NCBI GenBank assembly: GCA_008828725.1
Contig: MEHQ01001881.1
Span: forward strand, 413,240 to 477,239
Reading direction: 5' to 3'
DNA: 64,000 nucleotides
Source of the DNA: Saccharina japonica
Taxonomy: Eukaryota > Sar > Phaeophyceae > Laminariales > Laminariaceae
Under the pieces are notes generated by a model. It worked only from the letters and a program-made list of their open reading frames with translations. It had not been told where the DNA came from and did no database searches. Positions within the stretch are counted from its first letter, which is position 1, and each line of letters starts with the position of its first letter. Made by a program: the position numbers and the translations under genes. Positions 9,414 to 22,881 of this stretch are shown here, one piece after another.

Positions 9414-12146
9414 TCAACAGCGTAGGAGGATCGTTTGGTGGCAATCGGCTTTGGAGCGAACGAGGCCATCAATCAGACGATTTGCATCTTGGACAGGCTC
9501 GGGATGCAGGACTGCAATCCTGCGCACACGCCAGGACACGCATCGGAGCTTCGAACAAGCTTCAGGTCGTGATTATTTCGCGACTCCGGGACTCAAGACG
9601 CTGCCGCAGGAGGACCCTCCATGTGGACGAGTCGAGTATAACCGGGAAATCGGTATACACGAGGGGTGATGTCTCTCTACAATAGTATTCGTAGTCTGGC
9701 AGCTGTATTAGCGCTGGCAGTGCCCCTTTGTTCCTTTGTCTGTGGGCGGCAGGAACATTGGGAGACGGTTCGATTTTATATTTTATGCTTGTTGCGAAAT
9801 GATTGGAATCACTGTTTTAGACTGCTATTAATACTAGCATCTGCTATTATTGGTCGATTAACTGACTGGAATATTGTTTGCGTTTGATTCGAGTCTTGTA
9901 GGCTAGTAGGTAAACCTGTGTAAAACACACAAGTTGTAAGGTGGGCAGATACATAGCAGACTGCTATAATGTAGTTTGGTTCCCCATTTCTTGGTCACAA
10001 ACTGATCGCTGGGGTATTCGCATCTTATTTGGTAGCGTACGTAAGCCACGGGTAGCGCATGTGCCAAGACTACACCCATACTGTCGCCGTTCATACACGG
10101 GTCTGAATATGTTGTGCAATTGTTGCCTAGGTTAGAACATCTTCCCTGCAGCAGCACACATTGTTGTGTAGATCTTCGAGATTACGGAGAATTCAAGTCA
10201 GCATCAGCTTGCTCACGCAAGTAAGTAAGTTCATTAAGGAATTATTTAATTCGGTGTCGAATAGCAAATTTGACGATGTCACCTCCTTCGAGGGGTCGTG
10301 TTAGTGATAGGTACTTCGCTACAGCAGTAGCCAGTAGCCTACCGAGTCGCTGATCGGTAACATAGTCGTCTATAAGTCAGAGCGCAGTAGCACGATCTAT
10401 CCACGTACGGACCACAACAGGATATACTTGATACGAGAGTGGTATTGTTTGGTACTCAAAATACGCGTAAGAAGAACGCTCCAAGAAAATTCTCCTGGTA
10501 GTCGTGTGTCGTTTGTCGGCACAATAGCAATAAGTAACGTTCATGAGTACGCACCGAGAACGATCACCAGTACGCACCGAGAACGATCTCGAGCACGCAC
10601 CATCTGTATCGATGCTGGGAACGCTGCTAAGTATCGATACTGGGAACGTTAATGTAGCTCGGGCAGTACAATGGCCCGGGATTAGCCGTAGGGCGTGCGT
10701 GTTGCTGAGAGCTGACAGATGGTGGCACCGCCATCCTCTCACTCTCTCTTTCTCTCCTTTTCTTCCTTCTCTTAATCGGCCTGAGAGCGCCATCTTATCA
10801 TCGATGTCTTTCTTCTGAGCGAAGCTCGCAAACGGACTTGCCTCACAGCAATCCAAGCGCTTACCTCTCGACTATCGTCATAGTCGGCCACATTCCATGG
10901 GGGGGGGTAGTATTGTTGTTCTTGTATACTTCGTATCAGTGCAACATGGTAGCAGAAAATTGTGGCCAGTGTTTCCGTTTTTCTCGGTGGTACGGGGCCG
11001 AAACGTAAACGTAGCGGGTTAGCCCGAAGGGTGTTTTTTGAGCTGGGTACTCCACATTGTAGATGAAGAATTCACTGGGAATATTCCTTAGCTCTATATG
11101 TACACGTGCTGCGACTATAAATAGCCAAAACAGTTGGAGGAGGTGGGGGTGGTGGATGTAATATAGCTCCACGGTCTATGGTGCCCAGCTCCGTATATAT
11201 CAGATATGGCGCCGGTTCGATTCCACGGTGGCTGCGACGGCTTTTGTTTTTTGCAAACGGTGATTTTACGAATTTGAGGGATTTTGACCGTTCACGGTTC
11301 GTGCGCTTCGCGCTCACGGTCTCCGGCGGCTCCTGCGGAGGACCAATTATATTTCTGCACCTTGTGGGTGGGAGCAGGGTGCCAAATGGGATCATATCCC
11401 GGTGGGATCAGGTTTGATTGGAATCAGGAGAGCAAAAAAAGGCCTGTTTTGTTTTCCCGCCTGTTTTTGTTTCCCACACATTTTTATGGGGAATATTCCC
11501 AGAACGTTCTCCCTCTACAATGTGGAAGACTCTACTGTTTTTTTTGTGTTTAGTTGTCTGGGAGCAGGGTATCCCATTGTACCATGTGGGTGCCTTCTAC
11601 GCATAATTTTACTGCGTAAATTAATTCCACAATTCTTGAGCCAAAAATATAACAAATTGAATGTTGCAAGATGCGAGTACATATGCTCTATGCCTCGGTA
11701 CAGAGATAAAATCTATAGACACGCCTGAGTTAACCAAGGGTCTATGGCCAGAGGCCATCCCCCTTGTGACTCAAGGCTATCTATGAAAGTTGGTTAACGG
11801 GGTAATTTGATGCGTGTGCATGCCGCGTGACTCTGCAGAGAGAAATGTCTCAACGTATTGTAGCCATAGAACCGAGTACTGGTAGACCCCCGAACGTACG
11901 AGCGAGTTCGCTAAGTAGCGCTCGCGTCGGAAAGACGTACGGAAACCATGAACATTTGTTTTTGGCGAAACAAAGCACAAGCATGAAATAGTAAATTGAG
12001 TTGTGACAGAGACCTGAGACTATGATAGCGTGCTGCTTCGCTGCAGGTGGTAATGCTGACGTTATACCTGCTGTTGTACGAGAGCAGTAGTAACATTTTG
12101 CGGGTATATATAATCCATGCAGTGTGGATGTGACCAACTCAGATAT
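9414..12146. other. Gene-free stretch
   Basis: Only short frames without domain features. A pyrimidine-rich patch lies at 10736-10775 and a G run near 10900. A sequence around AATATTCC recurs inverted between about 11040-11095 and 11485-11530. No RNA gene was recognised. Confidence 0.5.
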
Positions 12147-12385
12147 GATACTGCTGTGTGTTGAATGCCGGTATTGCGTTGTCGAATCTCTTACGTGTTT
12201 TGGCGAAATAATCTTGCATGTGTTGATGAAATTCGCGCCCTGAAAGTCATTTCGCTAAGCGTACGTCCGTGTGCGCTAGTAGTGGAGAAATTAAGGACCC
12301 TTTCTGTCTGAAGGAAGGCGCTTAGGGGTCACGTTCGGACAAGTCAAGGCTAGCTTGGACATGTGTGGTAGTGCACCATGTGCAA
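12147..12385 (+). repeat. Decayed copy of the chromovirus 3' non-coding region
   Basis: It aligns in order with 7740-7900: GCTGTGTGTTGAA, a TGTGTTGATG word, TCATTTCGCTAAGCG, and CTTGGACATGTG at the end. It carries about 70-90 bp of extra sequence (about 12279-12350) not present in the first copy. No coding sequence is attached, so it may be a solo LTR remnant. Confidence 0.5.
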
Positions 12386-15300
12386 TAAAAAATACCTCAC
12401 TCGTGACAAGTTGGTATTGAATCAATCAGCCATGAAGCTTGGGCGATTTCTACTGCAGTCTCGTGCAACGGCATGTAGAAAAACGCGCGCGACGCTAATA
12501 GTGGACAGATGCGTCAACCATTCGTGCAGCTTCGCCCATCGGCCCTTGGCGGCCAGTTCGTGGGCCCAGCAACATGAAGCTGCCTTATCTGAAAGGCGAG
12601 CCACTGGGCGGTCCAAGCTTAGAGCGCAGGAACCCAGCGCTAATTGTGACTGAAGTTTTCCAACCCTACAATATGTTTCCCATGTCGTCACCAGTCTTCT
12701 CCCCATCCAAAATCATCACCTCCAACGCTCCCGTCACACTTCAGAACCAGCTTGCTCGAAACGTCAGGTGCATTGATGTTCAGGATGCTGGGCGTGAGTT
12801 ACCGGCGAGGGGAGAGAACGCAGCACGGTTCAGCGGAACGCGTATATGGAAAACGTTGAGTTATGATACAGCCTAGGAGCGCTGTTCGGCTAGCTCTCAC
12901 TTCATCAGATACTATACGGCGCATCTACACAGCCGCCTGATCCCACAGAGCACACTGAGGCCAGCCTAATGCCAATGCTGAAAAGGTAATTCCCCCGTTG
13001 AAAAGGCGGTGGCTCGTCGTTTAGGTTATCATTACAATTCAGCGCGGATCATTGGCAAGTCAGGTATGTTAATAGCCTACATTTCCCATCGCCGTATGCA
13101 TTTCAGTCATTCAGTATTGGGAATATTTTCTTTTCGGTCCACATCTTACGTTTTGCTTCGTCCAAACTTTATCGTTACCATTTTTTCTAGTGTAATTTCT
13201 CGCGAAGTTTCGTCTGGTTTACTTACGGTTCACGAGTGTGAACCCTTGCTAAAAACACTGCGTAGAGTAGGTAGTGTTTTGCAATTCATGCGGACGCCAC
13301 CTATGCCTCGATTTGTTGTACGTAGAGGTTCAAGCCTGATATAAAGTATTAGCCTTTTAAGACCATTGCCTTATGCCTTCAAAAACATCCGCGGTACTCA
13401 CAGGCATTCATTATTTTCGCGATGATCTGCAGCCAGGTCGACGATGCTCACTTCTGGTGCCTGATGACAGAATATTGATATCTCCTTGGGGCCGTTGTCG
13501 CACATAACCGCATCCTCCATGCCCATTTTCTCCTGAAAGCGCCGTGGGTTGATGTTTTCACGTTTGTGGACGAGTGCAGTCTCGCATTCGGTAACGATAC
13601 TGAGGCGAAGTGGGTCCACATGATTCGGGCTAATAAAACCGCTAACCCACTGGCTATTTTTGCGGATATATACAACAGAAAAGGTGTACGGCATATTTCG
13701 TTTGGATCAAGTTGCCCACGCTCTCTGGTGCACTGCACAATGTATACCCTGGCATGTCACGGTACCGTACATGAGGCGATATCATCGTCGCGCAACCCAG
13801 CGATTTTAGCCGCGCGTCCAAGTCCAACCCATTCGGTCAGGGCCAGCCCATGCATGATATAGCTTATGATGCAAGGGATACACGAAATGTTGTCTACAAC
13901 ATGGAGAAACGCTAGACGGAGATCCATTTCGTGATCCAAGCATTGCAAACTCCAAGACGCCTACGAGCGTTCTCGCAAATGTATTTCTCGCAGTAGAAAT
14001 TCCACAAGTATTAGATTGAGCTCATATTAATATTATTAATATTCCAGGCGACACACAATGCTCGACACTAGCATGTACACCCTGAGGGATTCACAGTTTT
14101 CAGAGACTGCAATTCGCCCCTTTTTCGGACATGCCGCCTGTTGGCAGATTTATACCCACCAACGTTGTTTTAGACCGCCATAAGGTACGGCCAACTGTTA
14201 TGATAAAAAGCATGTTCGGGCTCCAGGAACTCATTTCTAGGCCCAACATGCCCTTGTCACTCGGTTGGAGTCTAAAACATCGATACACTCCTCAATATCT
14301 ATCCTGTAGTATTCCGAGGGCTTTCTGGAGGGCTTGCCCGCTTTTCTAGGGTCCGAGTTTGATCTTTGGTGCAACCAATCAGTGTTCTCCGGAGGGTCTT
14401 GTTCGCTAGAACTGGGGCAAAAATTATTCTGATAGAATTTTGGTTAAAAAACATATTTTCCAAGAACTGGCAACATGGACGAACAATCAAACTACTGTAC
14501 AACTCTGGAGAAACGGAAAACAAACCACTTCGAGTAAAACAAGCTCTCGGAAAACTCCGGGGGGTATTTTAGGGAGCCTACAGGTGTTTTCGACTGTCCC
14601 GCCGAGTAAAACGAGTATTTTGGGCAAAAACAACTCAGTTTCTGGAGCCCATTCCGCATACTATTAATAGTTGGACAGACATTAGAAACCACATGTGTGG
14701 GTTCGGTCAAAATACAATGTTGAGCGAGAGCCGCGCTATAATGTAACCGCAATGATGCACCCTGCACCCTAGTCGTGCAGTTGAACACAACGACACGAGG
14801 GTCGACTGTCTGCGATGCTGTTGCGAAATTTTCGGCGTGAGCACGTGGCAGATTATATGGGCTATCTCCCGCTTATTCCTCTTTGTGTTATCAGCTTGCC
14901 CGAGACACTCGACGAGGTTGGTGATCGCACGAATGCCGCTCCAACGCACACCGTTACTTACCATTAGCGGGCTAACAATAACTCGGGCCCACAGTACATG
15001 CGTAAAAGGCCCACGCTTTCGCGTCTCTGAAGTCGTCTAGTCCATTTTTCAATATGTGCATATAACGCACGAGAGCAACCCTAACGCGAAGGGGATATCA
15101 CTTGCTCGGATTTGTCCTGTCTGCCCTTTCCGTCAAATACTGGCATAGTGCTCCTTAATTACGCCCGTCTTGCCACACAAGGTGGTATCAGTGTGAAAAT
15201 GAAACGGTCGACACCCGCAGTGTATTGATTTTCAAAAAGCACGTTCAATCACCGGCAAGTAGGCAAGCTGCACGCTTGGTAGGAAGCCCGCGCTTACGCG

Positions 15301-18300
15301 GAGGGTTCCGCAGTGCGGCAATTTGGACAAAATCACCTGTCTTTTCATCTCCTCCTTGTACAATTCGGCTATTGCTTTGACCATGTTCCGCCTGCCCATG
15401 TCGTAGCCTGCGTCGTAATCAGTTGGAAGCTCACCTGTGGAACAAAAAGGAGCAAAGGCCGACATTCAAACACGGTGCCATACGTCAATGCTATACATAT
15501 ATTGCCTATTATTGTACGAATGAGTCCTTACTTCCACATTTCCGCAGGAAGCGCCGAACAAGTAGACTGACCTGGTCCACTTGAACGCTGTGATTTTCCT
15601 GGTTGCGATTGTTGTCCGGCTGCGTAGCTGAGGCCAATATGTCCTGCTTCGATAGGGATAAACGGGCAGGTTTGTGGTTACGACGCAGTTTGCCGGGACG
15701 ATGACTACAGCGAACGGCAGATGGCGCGGTTCGCACCGCGAGCCCGCTATAACCCCCCGAATGTATATCCCACTACCCTGCGCGTCGATGGGATCATTAC
15801 TACGTCCATGTTTGAAACCCCCTTTTGTGTGACTACGGTCGCTGCTCCTGCTCAACTTTTGAGGTTGATGAGCTTAGTAGTGCTTAGTATTAATAATGTC
15901 TTTGATCAAGAAAACGCACGGTGAGCAAACACACTCTCCTCCGGCATGGCCTGTTCGTCGGGCGAGGTCAAGACAGTAAAGACGGTGAAGAAGCATCTCA
16001 AACAAGGAGAGCAAACCAAGAGGCCCCAAACAAGGCAAAGGCGAGTGAAAAACAACCGCTCAACAAGTTTAGGGTGCGATCTGAAACCCAGAGAGAAAGA
16101 AGGCAGACAAAACAGCGGTGGCAAGGTTGGACTAAAACCATGGTCGTGAGAACTAAATTCTCTCTATTGCTAATGATCCTTCGTTCTACCATGTTTGCAT
16201 TCGACCTAACCTCGACGATATTGGACGGCCACGGTAGAGCTATCCTGTCTTGAACCGTAGCCGTCAACAGGCAACCGCTGTGGTACAGGTTCAGACAATA
16301 AATGAGCGACCACTATAACTACCTACCTGTGCAAGGTAAAGGGTAACAGACCATTCACTGGGTGTAAGGGGGGAAGCCTGGTATAGGGCACATGTCTAGA
16401 TGGTATTGGACGATAACGGCGACCAATTTCACACAGTAAATCGGAATCCTAAGACTGCGGTACATGACCCAACAGTATTAGATCATCGCGGCATCATCAC
16501 ATATTGTACGATAATGAGCCACTGCGCATGCTACCAGCTGGTGATCACGTGAAAGGAAGAGAACACTTTCTCTTGAGAACTCTGGGACACTGCAGTACAG
16601 CACAGTACAGCTTTATTTGTATTCCGTGGTGGCGCGCAGAGTCAGGGTCTGGTGAGGGTCTATTTTGTGTTTTGTTTACGGAGTTGTTATACGAGTACGT
16701 GTTGATACTTAAATACATACGAAGTACCAAGTATATGAACAGCACAAAAAGGAGACGAACCGCCAATTTGTGGCCTGGATGCCAAAACAAGTAATACCAG
16801 ATCCAACGCAGTACCTGCACCACACAAATTTGGCGTGCAGCATTGCGAGTATCGATGCTACCTTGTGCACGTTTCGGGAGCTACGGTGCCTTGTTCAAGT
16901 GCAACACCGCCTCACAGTATAATATCACCTTTCGGTAGCAGAGCCTTTAGCACGGTCGGTCATGGCAACTCGATGTTGATACGGCATACATTTGCACGGT
17001 CGCGGTAATTGAACACTTGAACGGCAGAAATCTGGACCTTGGAAATTATAAATGCATGATCACCATGTTTATGTTGTTAGTTGGAAGAGTAGTTCGATGC
17101 GTTTTGCTGAGACACGAAACTAAGCGTTAGTATTTCCATCGTTGTAGTATCGGGTTACGTTACGTATCCTTTTTGCGTGTATACATTTGTTTGATTTGTC
17201 CTGGTCGGTTCTACTTTGTATAATACTGTGCAACCAAGATAGCTGAGTTTGGTTGTGCTGGTACCGGTGGATGGTGTTGTGCTGGCACCGGTGGCGCGGT
17301 GATCTGCAGGTTATTGGCAACGTAACGTGACACTACAGTGATCTTTACTCGAAAATATTTGCCAACCATCACGCCAGAACAAACACACGGAATGTTCTAC
17401 TCACGCACTTGCAGCAGCGACTGCTGCGAAGAGAAATAGCCAGCTCTACGCAGGCGCTGACGGTGGGCTACCGAGACTTGCTGCGGGCTCACGCTTGTCG
17501 AAAATCATCAAACCGGCCGCCCATCATCGGGTATTGAAGCTATATGTAGACTACCGTCGTGGTCTTTCGCAAAATGTCACACACAAATACGGGAGAGTTG
17601 TGTGCGAGCTCAGTACGGCCCCGAAGAAATCTGAGGAGACAAAGGAATTATCACCAACCAACCAAGTGCACTCTGAGCAGTAATATAAGCTGAAAAAAAT
17701 CGCGACGTGAAGGATTCCAGAGGCTGTGTATGCACCTGTATCCCATTAAGTGCCAATTTGGCTCAGTCTCAGGCAACCTTTATCGCGCCCTCCTCTTTCT
17801 CGCTGGCAGTCAGGCTGCGTGCCTACTGCACAGCAGGACCGTTCGCCACTCCTACTGATACTGCAAGTTATAACCAGAAAAAGGGGCTATGGACGCCCCG
17901 TTACGTCTCCAAGAGAACAACTGATGGTGCACTAGCCGCAGACACCCAGAACCCGTAAACCTTAACCTTAGACGCGTACTAGAGCTACCTTTTTAGATAA
18001 AAGTGGTTCCAGCGAGACTTACTTGCAATATTTTCCGCCGTGGTTTCAGTTAACAAAGCAGAAACTGATCAAGTTCACTACGCCTGTTTCATACGTCTTG
18101 CGTGTGTGTCCTCGATCGGTGAAGCACATCAACGCAACCAGTCCTTTAAACGCAACGCTGCGGACACTGACTGCTATACGAGAAGCGGAATATGGCCGAA
18201 TTTCCGCTTGTAGAATCATACAAACACGGAAATCAGCTTGCATCTTCAAGCCTGAAGTTAACGAACACCGTTCTAAAACTGCATGGGGGCACAAATAGTG

Positions 18301-18960
18301 CACCAAATATTCGGCTCGTGCAGCAGTATAATGCAACTTTTGAATAGTTTCCTGGCCTAACTTAACCCCGCTCGACGGAGTGGTAAGGTCGCGTATACCC
18401 TCTCATCCCTCCAACAACATGAGGGCAGGGAGACGTAAGCATACAAAGGGCATGCAGACTTGCACAGTTAATAAAACGGCGAGGTGCATATCTGATTGCT
18501 AAACGCGTACACCTCTAAAGAGTCACGTACACGTCACGGTGCATGGTCGTGGGTGGCGACAAGTTTGTCATCCTAATTGCCGTAGTTGACGTCAATGGTA
18601 CTTTGAGAGCTTTGGCCACACCTTAGTCTGACACCGGCTGCCAACATCGTCTGTAGCATCAGTCGATGGGCTGTGGCATTGGGGACGCCATTTTGAGCAG
18701 ATTGCGCAGAGGCAACCTGTTACCCACCGTTACGTCTAGTATCGCGTTTGATTGCCAAGACATCCCAGTTACCCCAACAGGTTGCGTCGAGTGCCTGCCA
18801 TCGGTTGGCGTCTATGGCCGATTACGCAGCGCTTGCACGGTCTGGTGATGACCGAGACAACCTGGGAGATGATATAATATCATACGTACACAGACGACTG
18901 TACAATTCACATTATACGTAGGGGACGGAAAGATTCATCACCTATGTGTGTATGAAGACT
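12386..18960. other. Long gene-poor stretch
   Basis: No gene is recognised on either strand. Two minus-strand stretches look exon-like in composition and have plausible splice signals (15337-15434 and about 15573-15730), but their phases do not agree, so no gene is called. Frames at 17495-17683 and 17707-17958 have no recognisable domain. Confidence 0.4.
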
Positions 18961-18994
18961 ATTCCCAGCTTCTCTAACTTCATTTTTCAAGCCA

Positions 18995-19075
18995 AGCCCT
19001 AACCTTGATCGTAGCCCTACCCTTAGCCCCTACTTAAACCCTAAGTCAACCCGCAGCCCCAACCCCAACCGCAGC
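18995..19075. repeat. Degenerate CCCTAA/CCCNAAC-type repeat
   Basis: Irregular words such as CCCTACCCTTAGCCCC, AAACCCTAAG and CCCCAACCCCAACC resemble an eroded interstitial telomere-like (TTAGGG) array on the minus strand. It could equally be simple-sequence drift. Confidence 0.4.
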
Positions 19076-19489
19076 CCATATACGTATGGAAACTTAGAAC
19101 GGCTTGAACAATTGGAAAACCCGGAGACGAGGCTTGCGTACATCGATTGGTATATATATAGCTGGAGAGTATATCCGTCCCCTACTTGCAATTGAAATTA
19201 CAGGCGCCTGTGAATTTAACATCGCCCAGACCCATGTACACAGGAAGATCTGCTGTACGTAAAACGGATGGAAAAACCAGAAAGCGGGGGGCGGTCCTCA
19301 TATACATACATACCAGGTACTCCGGTAGTGCGGTATATGCTGAAGAGTCTATCCGCCCCCTACATGCATTTTTCTGTGACGTGTTAAATCCCTGTGAGAG
19401 CTGTCCTATTTGCTTCCACGCAAGCTGCCGAGGACTACGACCCCTTTACAAAAGGAATTCTGTTTACAGGACCGATCTCCCGAAAATGG

Positions 19490-20110
19490 GAATTTCAGCA
19501 CCTTCGCGACCTTGTCCGACCCGGGAAACAGGTGAAGCAGAGTCTTTTTATCAAATTCCAACTAGCCATTCCGCGAGAAGAATCCAGCACCAGCTGCCGT
19601 TTCCTTAGGATTGCACTTCGAAACTACAGCAGGATACCCAGTATATCGACAAAAAAAGTCAATTTCCCTGCAAACCAGTTTCGGAAGTGACATGATATAT
19701 ACATATATTTTTTTGTCCATTCCATTTATTATCTTCGCCCTTCTTTTCTCTCTCCCTCTTTAGTCGTAACTCAGATCCGGGGTCACTAAGTAGGCTCTTC
19801 TCCCCCCTCACCACTACAGTACTTGCCTTGCATTTTTATGGCGGGAAGATTTCAGCACTCTCTTCCCTCGTCGACTTGCGTCGGATCCCGCCTACCGAAA
19901 AAAATGTGAAAAATGGCTGGTATAAACGCACATCTTGACATTTTTTTTCGTGATTTTGTTTTGTCCGAAAACGACAACACCGTGAAAAATCTTGGAACTA
20001 CGCCCCTGGAGAAAATAAAATTAGGCTGAACATGCTCTGAGAAGAGCGAGCTCGACTCGGGCCGTTCTCCGGGCGCAAAACACGTGGAAATCTCGTATAT
20101 CTACGTACAA
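19490..20110 (+). repeat. Dispersed repeat, copy 1, split by a SINE
   Basis: The left part (19490-19690) matches 24405-24590 and the right part (19930-20110) matches 24640-24830. Shared words include AGCACCTTCGC, TTGTCCGAAA, GACAACACCG, CCCCTGGAGAAAA and TGAGAAGAGCG. The middle is occupied by the minus-strand SINE copy. No coding capacity; family unknown. Confidence 0.6.
19709..19886 (-). mobile_element. SINE copy (minus strand, 5'-truncated)
   Basis: The T run at about 19709-19716 is the poly(A) tail on the minus strand. The body matches the 4640-4976 SINE in reverse (TTATTATCTTCGCCC, GTAACTCAGATCCGGGGTCAC, CTTGCCTTGCATTTTTAT, CTCTCTTCCCTCGTCGAC). The tRNA-like head is missing. The repeat that surrounds it is uninterrupted at 24.4 kb. 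Confidence 0.7.
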
Positions 20111-20845
20111 AAAAAAAAACACACACACACAGGCGTCAAAAACCCGCGCGATGGTCTGACGTCAAAACTGTAACAACATCAATGCTTCACTTCTTGAGTA
20201 TGTACAGCGCTGTAAAAACTAGAAACGCCGTGCCACCACCTAGAATGCACCTTGGTAGGAACTTGCGCCTGGTACTTGCCTATTACCGCCAGCAAAATCA
20301 TCGCCCAGTGTTTAGCAGGGGCATAACTTGAGCTGGGTGTAATGGTTGATCTGGCCACCCTCGTCCATTCGTCTCCTCGGCTGTTGCATGAATTCGCGTG
20401 TTCGCGACCTACCGGTACTGACAACGGCAAACAAAAAACGAGCTGTTCGAGGTCAACGTGCAAATCTGCTATTACATATAAAATAACATGCAGCGCTTTC
20501 AAGGCAAACTACGGGTTCTCTTTGAGCGGTGAAGTCGTCTGATTTGCGCACAGTCCTTGAATCCTGGGTGTCGTACGACCGGCAAACGAAGTTGATCCTA
20601 CTCGTGATCGTACTCGGTACGAGTCATGTTTGTACTTACTGTGCGTAGTGCAGCACCATCATATACCAGGTATATGGTACGAGTGTTTCTATGTATGTCA
20701 TACCTGGTAGGTTTTACAATAGAGTCAAGTGTGATGCTACACTGTAAGCAAGACTACGATACCGACGGCCAAAGCACTTCACCCCGCAATGATGCAGGCC
20801 CAAACCTGTTTCGCTACGGCGATGGCCCTATCTTCCATACGTCGT

Positions 20846-21618
20846 AGATGCTCCGAGTATACTCGATACTCCGAGTATACTCGGAGTATCGAGTATTTTT
20901 CGTACTCCGAGTACTGAGAGTATTAGAGTAATGGTGGCCCAAATACTCGGAGTACTTGGAGTATGAGCAGTACTGAAGGCCCAAATACTCCGAGTACTGG
21001 GAGTATGAGCAGTACTTATACTCGAGTACAAGAAGTACTCGGAGTAAAAACCTCTGAATTACTCGGAGTACTCCGAGTATCGAGAGTATTGGCCACCGAA
21101 ATACTGCGAGTACGCAAAGTACCTGAAGTATTATTTTCTCGAAAATACTCTGATTATACTCCGAGGTAATGGGAGCATCTGTGAATGTTGAAATGCTATA
21201 AACGCCACAGTCACATGCTCATGCTCCCAGAACCTGGGAGGAATGACGGCCGAGTTTTTAAAATGACGCAAAGATGCTCCTAACGTACTTCACACTCCGA
21301 GTATACTCCGAGAGTATCGAGTACATTTCTTACTCCCAGTACTTAAGAGTATTACGAGAGTACTGGCGGCCTGAATACCCGGAGTACTTGGAGTATAAGC
21401 AGTACTGAAGCCCCAAATACTCGGAGTAAAGGAGTACCCGCAGTATCGGATCCCAAAATACTCCGAGTACAAGCAGTATCGAGAGTGTTCAACCCGAAAT
21501 ACTACGAGCAGTATCCCGGAGTATCGAACCCCGAAATATTCCGAGTACACGAAGTACCTGAGGTATTTTTTATCTCCAATACTCCTTACTTTACTCCAAG
21601 GTACTCGGAGCATCTGTG
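20846..21618 (+). mobile_element. ACTCGGAGT element, full dimeric copy
   Basis: It begins AGATGCTCCGAGTATACTCG and ends TACTCGGAGCATCTGTG, which are inverted relative to each other. It has two halves of about 300-370 bp, each packed with variants of TACTCCGAGTACT / AGTACTCGGAGTA at irregular spacing. They are joined by a unique core (about 21170-21290) with TGGGAGCATCTGTGAA, GAAATGCTATAAAC and ACCTGGGAGGAATGACGGCC. The same design recurs at 31179-31982. There is no coding capacity. Confidence 0.75.
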
Positions 21619-22835
21619 CAATCTTCGTTCAACCCAAGATTACACGAAGATTAGACTTACAGCAGTAGTAGGTTCCTCTGTCCAACGATTATGGCTGGAT
21701 GCACGTCCCTTTTATTGAAAGAGAGCACACCATACCCCGTGGCCTGATTAATCTGTCTAGCGAGGCACTCCCGGCGGCCACGTAGCTGTCTGCTTGTAGA
21801 TCCCTCTGGCATTGTACGTATACCCGTATATACGAGTGCATACAATACATATACGTGAATATTTTGGGATACCATCCACAGGACAAGATATCGAGTGGAT
21901 CTGCCTTGGGGAATGACGCACCTCTTGTTTTAATAACACCCATGGATATCTAGAACGTGTAGGGCTCGACAGCTGATACTCTGCAGCAGCGATGGTCAGG
22001 CGTGTGTTCTTCTCCTCCACCGTAGATGGGGATCGCCGTTGTGTACTATTGTTGTTTACGTATACCGACACCGTGGGTATAGTAGAATCGTGGTAGAATG
22101 CGGCGCAATCGATAGTCTCGAACCCCGAACCCCGCATTGGGAGGGAATGGGTTTTGTATTGTACTCGTGCTTGCATCTAGAGAAAAAATAGACCGACAGT
22201 CAGCACCGCACGAAACACGGGCTGGGGCCGAACTCGCTGTATCCGCGACATAGCGACAGCTAGATCGCCATTATGCACTACACCTGTGCAGCGACCCTCC
22301 TGCTGGCAAGTTCTCCGTGCGTATCTGGTTTTCTGACGGCCATCCCGCCACACATTGCAGTGGGCCAATGTACGCACGCTGTCAGGTTAGTCTGGTTGGG
22401 TGTGTACAGAGTATCATGAAAGAGAGGTTGATGCAATGCGACTGCAATGTGAGTCTTGGCCATGAGCATGCACTGACGCCCCCCAATGCTATCTATGGGC
22501 TCCCAATACTTGGTCAATCGCTATGTTAGTTGTACCAAACATTTGACATGGCAACCCATCCGAATTTGCATATCGGTCGATGCGACGTTGCAACAGCCCC
22601 TCGACCGCAGGTCTACCCAACGGACGTCAAGGGAGCGCTACGCGATTATATGTGGGCGGCAAGATATTCGGTCAGGAAGACGAGCCAGCACCACCACCGG
22701 AGGTGCGAGAGTCTCAGGAATCCAGGGAATATTTATCGCACTCTGGTACATGCACGATCTATTAATAGATAGCTGTACGTGGTCTCAGCAACCCTGGTAG
22801 TTACGCTTGTAATAGGCCACGCTTGACGATACACA
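21619..22835. other. Gene-free or unresolved stretch upstream of the RimP exons
   Basis: The first exon(s) of the RimP gene, with the start codon and plastid presequence, should lie here or further left. A stretch at about 22615-22740 has exon-like frames, but I could not fix its splice sites or frame. Confidence 0.3.
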
Positions 22836-22872
22836 TGTTATTAATAATCACATGTTATTAATAATCACATGT
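22836..22872. repeat. Short AT-rich tandem repeat before the RimP acceptor
   Basis: Two direct copies of CACATGTTATTAATAAT plus the start of a third, ending directly before the splice acceptor ACACAG at 22881. Confidence 0.7.
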
Positions 22873-22881
22873 GTTACACAG

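Noticed and set aside
11178-11240. Second tRNA-like B box (GGTTCGATTCC)
   Set aside because: No matching A box at the right distance and a poor T stem.
20846-21618. Simple microsatellite
   Set aside because: The words are irregularly spaced, a unique core is conserved between distant copies, and the ends are inverted repeats, so a defined element fits better.
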